A DNA stretch of 64,000 nt from Burkholderiales bacterium. Lineage in GTDB: Bacteria; Pseudomonadota; Gammaproteobacteria; Burkholderiales; Burkholderiaceae_F. How positions within the stretch are numbered: the first letter of the stretch is position 1; each line of letters opens with the position of its first letter. Under the pieces are notes generated by a model. The model was given only the letters and a program-made list of their open reading frames with translations. It was not told the DNA's origin and did no database searches. This document shows, in pieces, positions 62,763-64,000 of this stretch. A program made the translations under genes and the position numbers. The DNA is taken from positions 496,001-560,000 of the forward strand of contig JADJWR010000002.1 in NCBI GenBank assembly GCA_016716275.1, read 5' to 3'.

Positions 62763-63740
62763 TTACGCCTGCTCGAAATGCTGGCGCGGCAGCAGGAAGA
62801 ACCAGGACGCCAGGACGAACGGCGCGGTCAGCGTCGGGATGCCGAAGGGCGCCACGACCACGTTCAGCGCACCCTGGACGACCACGGTGAACACCGTCGC
62901 CACCAGCGCGTAGACCGCCACGCGCACGCCGGGCTTGTAGAACACGGCGCCGAGCGCGACCGCGGTGAGCACCGGGCTGAAGCCCATCAGGCCGCCGGTG
63001 ATCAGGTCGCTCTCGGCGCCGAGCGCGTGCGCGGTGGCGACCGCGACGACCGCGCCGCCAACGGCGAAGGCCGCGGCGGCAGGCGAGTTCACCGCCAGCC
63101 CGGCGAGCAGCAGCAGCGCGGCGACGACGCTCGCCTTCAGGAACACCTGGGTGATGCTCTTCAGGATGCCGACGAAGAAGTCGCCGAGCGCCAGCGGGTT
63201 GGCCGCGGCCGGGTCTATCGCGACGACTTCGGCCGCCATCGGCAGGCCGCTGCCCTCGATCGCCGAAAACGCATAGGTGGCGAGCAGGAACAGCCATGCC
63301 GTCAGGACGAACGGCGCGGTGAGCGCGGCAACGCCCCAGCCCTTGAACACGTTGGCGATGCCGAGGGTGACCGGAACCGTGACGGCGCCGGCCAGCGCGA
63401 CGTAGATCCACCACATCGGCGAGAGGCCGAGGAAAGTGCCGAACGTGAGCCCGATGAGGTAGGCGTTGTAGCCGTACAGGCCGGCGGCGAGCCCGGCCGC
63501 GTCGACGCGCAGCCACTGCGCCGTGAGCGTCCCGACGATGACCGCCACCAGGCCGCCGATCGCCACCTGCGGCATGCCGGAGACGAATGAACCCCAGCCG
63601 ATGGCGATGAAGAAGAGCAGCCCCGACAGCGGGTTGTCCTGGAACATCACCTGCCCGATGCCGCGCAGGTTGTAGTCGACGAAGCGCAGGATCGCCGAGC
63701 CCTTGCACAGGCCCTCCCACCACGACAGCAGTCCCTTCAT
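62763..63740 (-). CDS. Urea transporter
   Basis: A 325-residue channel-like transporter of the UT family with two homologous halves. In the first half, RGIGQVMFQDNPLSGLLFFI, GLYGYNAYLIGLTFGTFLGL and ALTAPFVLTAWLFLLATYAF appear. In the second, SITQVFLKASVVAALLLLAG, GGLMGFSPVLTAVALGAVFY and LTAPFVLASWFFLLPRQHF. The ATG at 63740 has GGGAGG at good spacing. It follows ureD after a 14-base gap in the same operon, so uptake and breakdown of urea are linked. Confidence 0.93.
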   Translation of the reverse strand: MKGLLSWWEGLCKGSAILRFVDYNLRGIGQVMFQDNPLSGLLFFIAIGWGSFVSGMPQVAIGGLVAVIVGTLTAQWLRVDAAGLAAGLYGYNAYLIGLTFGTFLGLSPMWWIYVALAGAVTVPVTLGIANVFKGWGVAALTAPFVLTAWLFLLATYAFSAIEGSGLPMAAEVVAIDPAAANPLALGDFFVGILKSITQVFLKASVVAALLLLAGLAVNSPAAAAFAVGGAVVAVATAHALGAESDLITGGLMGFSPVLTAVALGAVFYKPGVRVAVYALVATVFTVVVQGALNVVVAPFGIPTLTAPFVLASWFFLLPRQHFEQA

Positions 63741-63754
63741 CGTCGCCTCCCGCT

Positions 63755-64000
63755 TCAGCGCCAGAAGAAGGGCGGCGGAATCGCCGCCCCGGTGACTTCC
63801 TCGCGCGCGATGCCCCAGAACTCGCGCACCTTGGCCCTGACCTGCGCCGTCTCGCGGCCGAGCACCTTGAAGATCAGCCCGGCGTCGTTCGGCAGGCTGC
63901 ACGCACCGAAGGCCACGCCGTTGGCCGCATCGACGTCGGCGTCGAGCCGTGCATGGATGCGGTCGGCCGCGTCCTTCGGCGTCAGCAGGACGACGTTGCC
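63755..64000 (-). CDS. ureD: Urease accessory protein UreD, 3' part
   Basis: The last 81 codons of a gene that runs off the right edge. The encoded end has LTPKDAADRIHARLDADVDA, GACSLPNDAGLIFKVLGRET, VRAKVREFWGIAREEVTG and a C-terminal PPPFFWR. This resembles the C-terminus of a urease accessory UreD (UreH). The urea transporter directly downstream supports that. The short length limits certainty. Confidence 0.72.
   Translation of the reverse strand, partial: GNVVLLTPKDAADRIHARLDADVDAANGVAFGACSLPNDAGLIFKVLGRETAQVRAKVREFWGIAREEVTGAAIPPPFFWR

Noticed and set aside
1..64000. Prophage, integrative element or insertion sequence with transposase
   Set aside because: I saw no integrase, transposase, phage structural gene or flanking tRNA, and codon usage is even across the window. 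Only small palindromic repeats are present.

Overview
The window is GC-rich bacterial chromosome, tightly packed and full of short 4-bp stop/start overlaps. Gene content points to a betaproteobacterium of the Burkholderiales/Rhodocyclales type: a double-length UvrA, a DUF3297 protein, a PaaX regulator with acyl-CoA dehydrogenases, a TRAP transporter, urea uptake with a urease accessory gene, and abundant REP-like palindromes. This placement is inferred from content alone. I found no rRNA, tRNA, CRISPR array, phage gene or transposase.

0-12.7 kb: the 3' end of a peptide ABC-transporter ATPase, a PQQ-type sugar dehydrogenase, a lipoprotein hydrolase overlapping a CrtI-like oxidoreductase, and a thiol-histidine locus. 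That locus has an EgtB/SenA-like enzyme, EgtD, a divergent ATP-grasp enzyme and a YHS lipoprotein. A PilZ protein and a Tat-exported nitroreductase follow. Next is a TetR gene bracketed by two palindromic operators with the same core. The second operator precedes an unannotated 42-codon gene.

12.7-29 kb: a 1980-residue fusion of two complete UvrA proteins, which carries three palindromic intergenic-type repeats inside its reading frame. After it come a MacAB-like four-gene efflux operon, two acyl-CoA dehydrogenases around a PaaX regulator, and a TonB/TolA-like protein with 36-residue repeats, broken by an apparent one-base frameshift.

29-41 kb: a TRAP transporter (DctPMQ) downstream of a thiamine-diphosphate dehydrogenase E1 alpha/beta pair, a rhomboid protease coupled to a Mut7-C protein, a small ParB-like protein, a QseBC-like two-component pair, a DUF3297 protein and a frameshifted lysophospholipid transporter/acyltransferase.

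41-53 kb: a sensor kinase with a periplasmic binding-protein-like domain, its doubly frameshifted NarL-type regulator, a stand-alone receiver, an exported sulfatase and an octaheme cytochrome-TPR protein (frameshifted). A 16-bp motif is repeated exactly upstream of the receiver and the sulfatase genes. SYLF and DsbA-like proteins follow, then an arsenic locus: ArsR, ArsM, an ArsP-like permease and a mini-thioredoxin.

53-64 kb: an ion-homeostasis block of two CPA2 antiporters, two tandem universal stress proteins, a P-type cation ATPase and a CaCA antiporter, then a urea transporter behind the 3' end of ureD.

Four genes between 27 and 49 kb carry frameshifts, five indels in all. This may reflect assembly errors rather than gene decay and should be checked before calling them pseudogenes.
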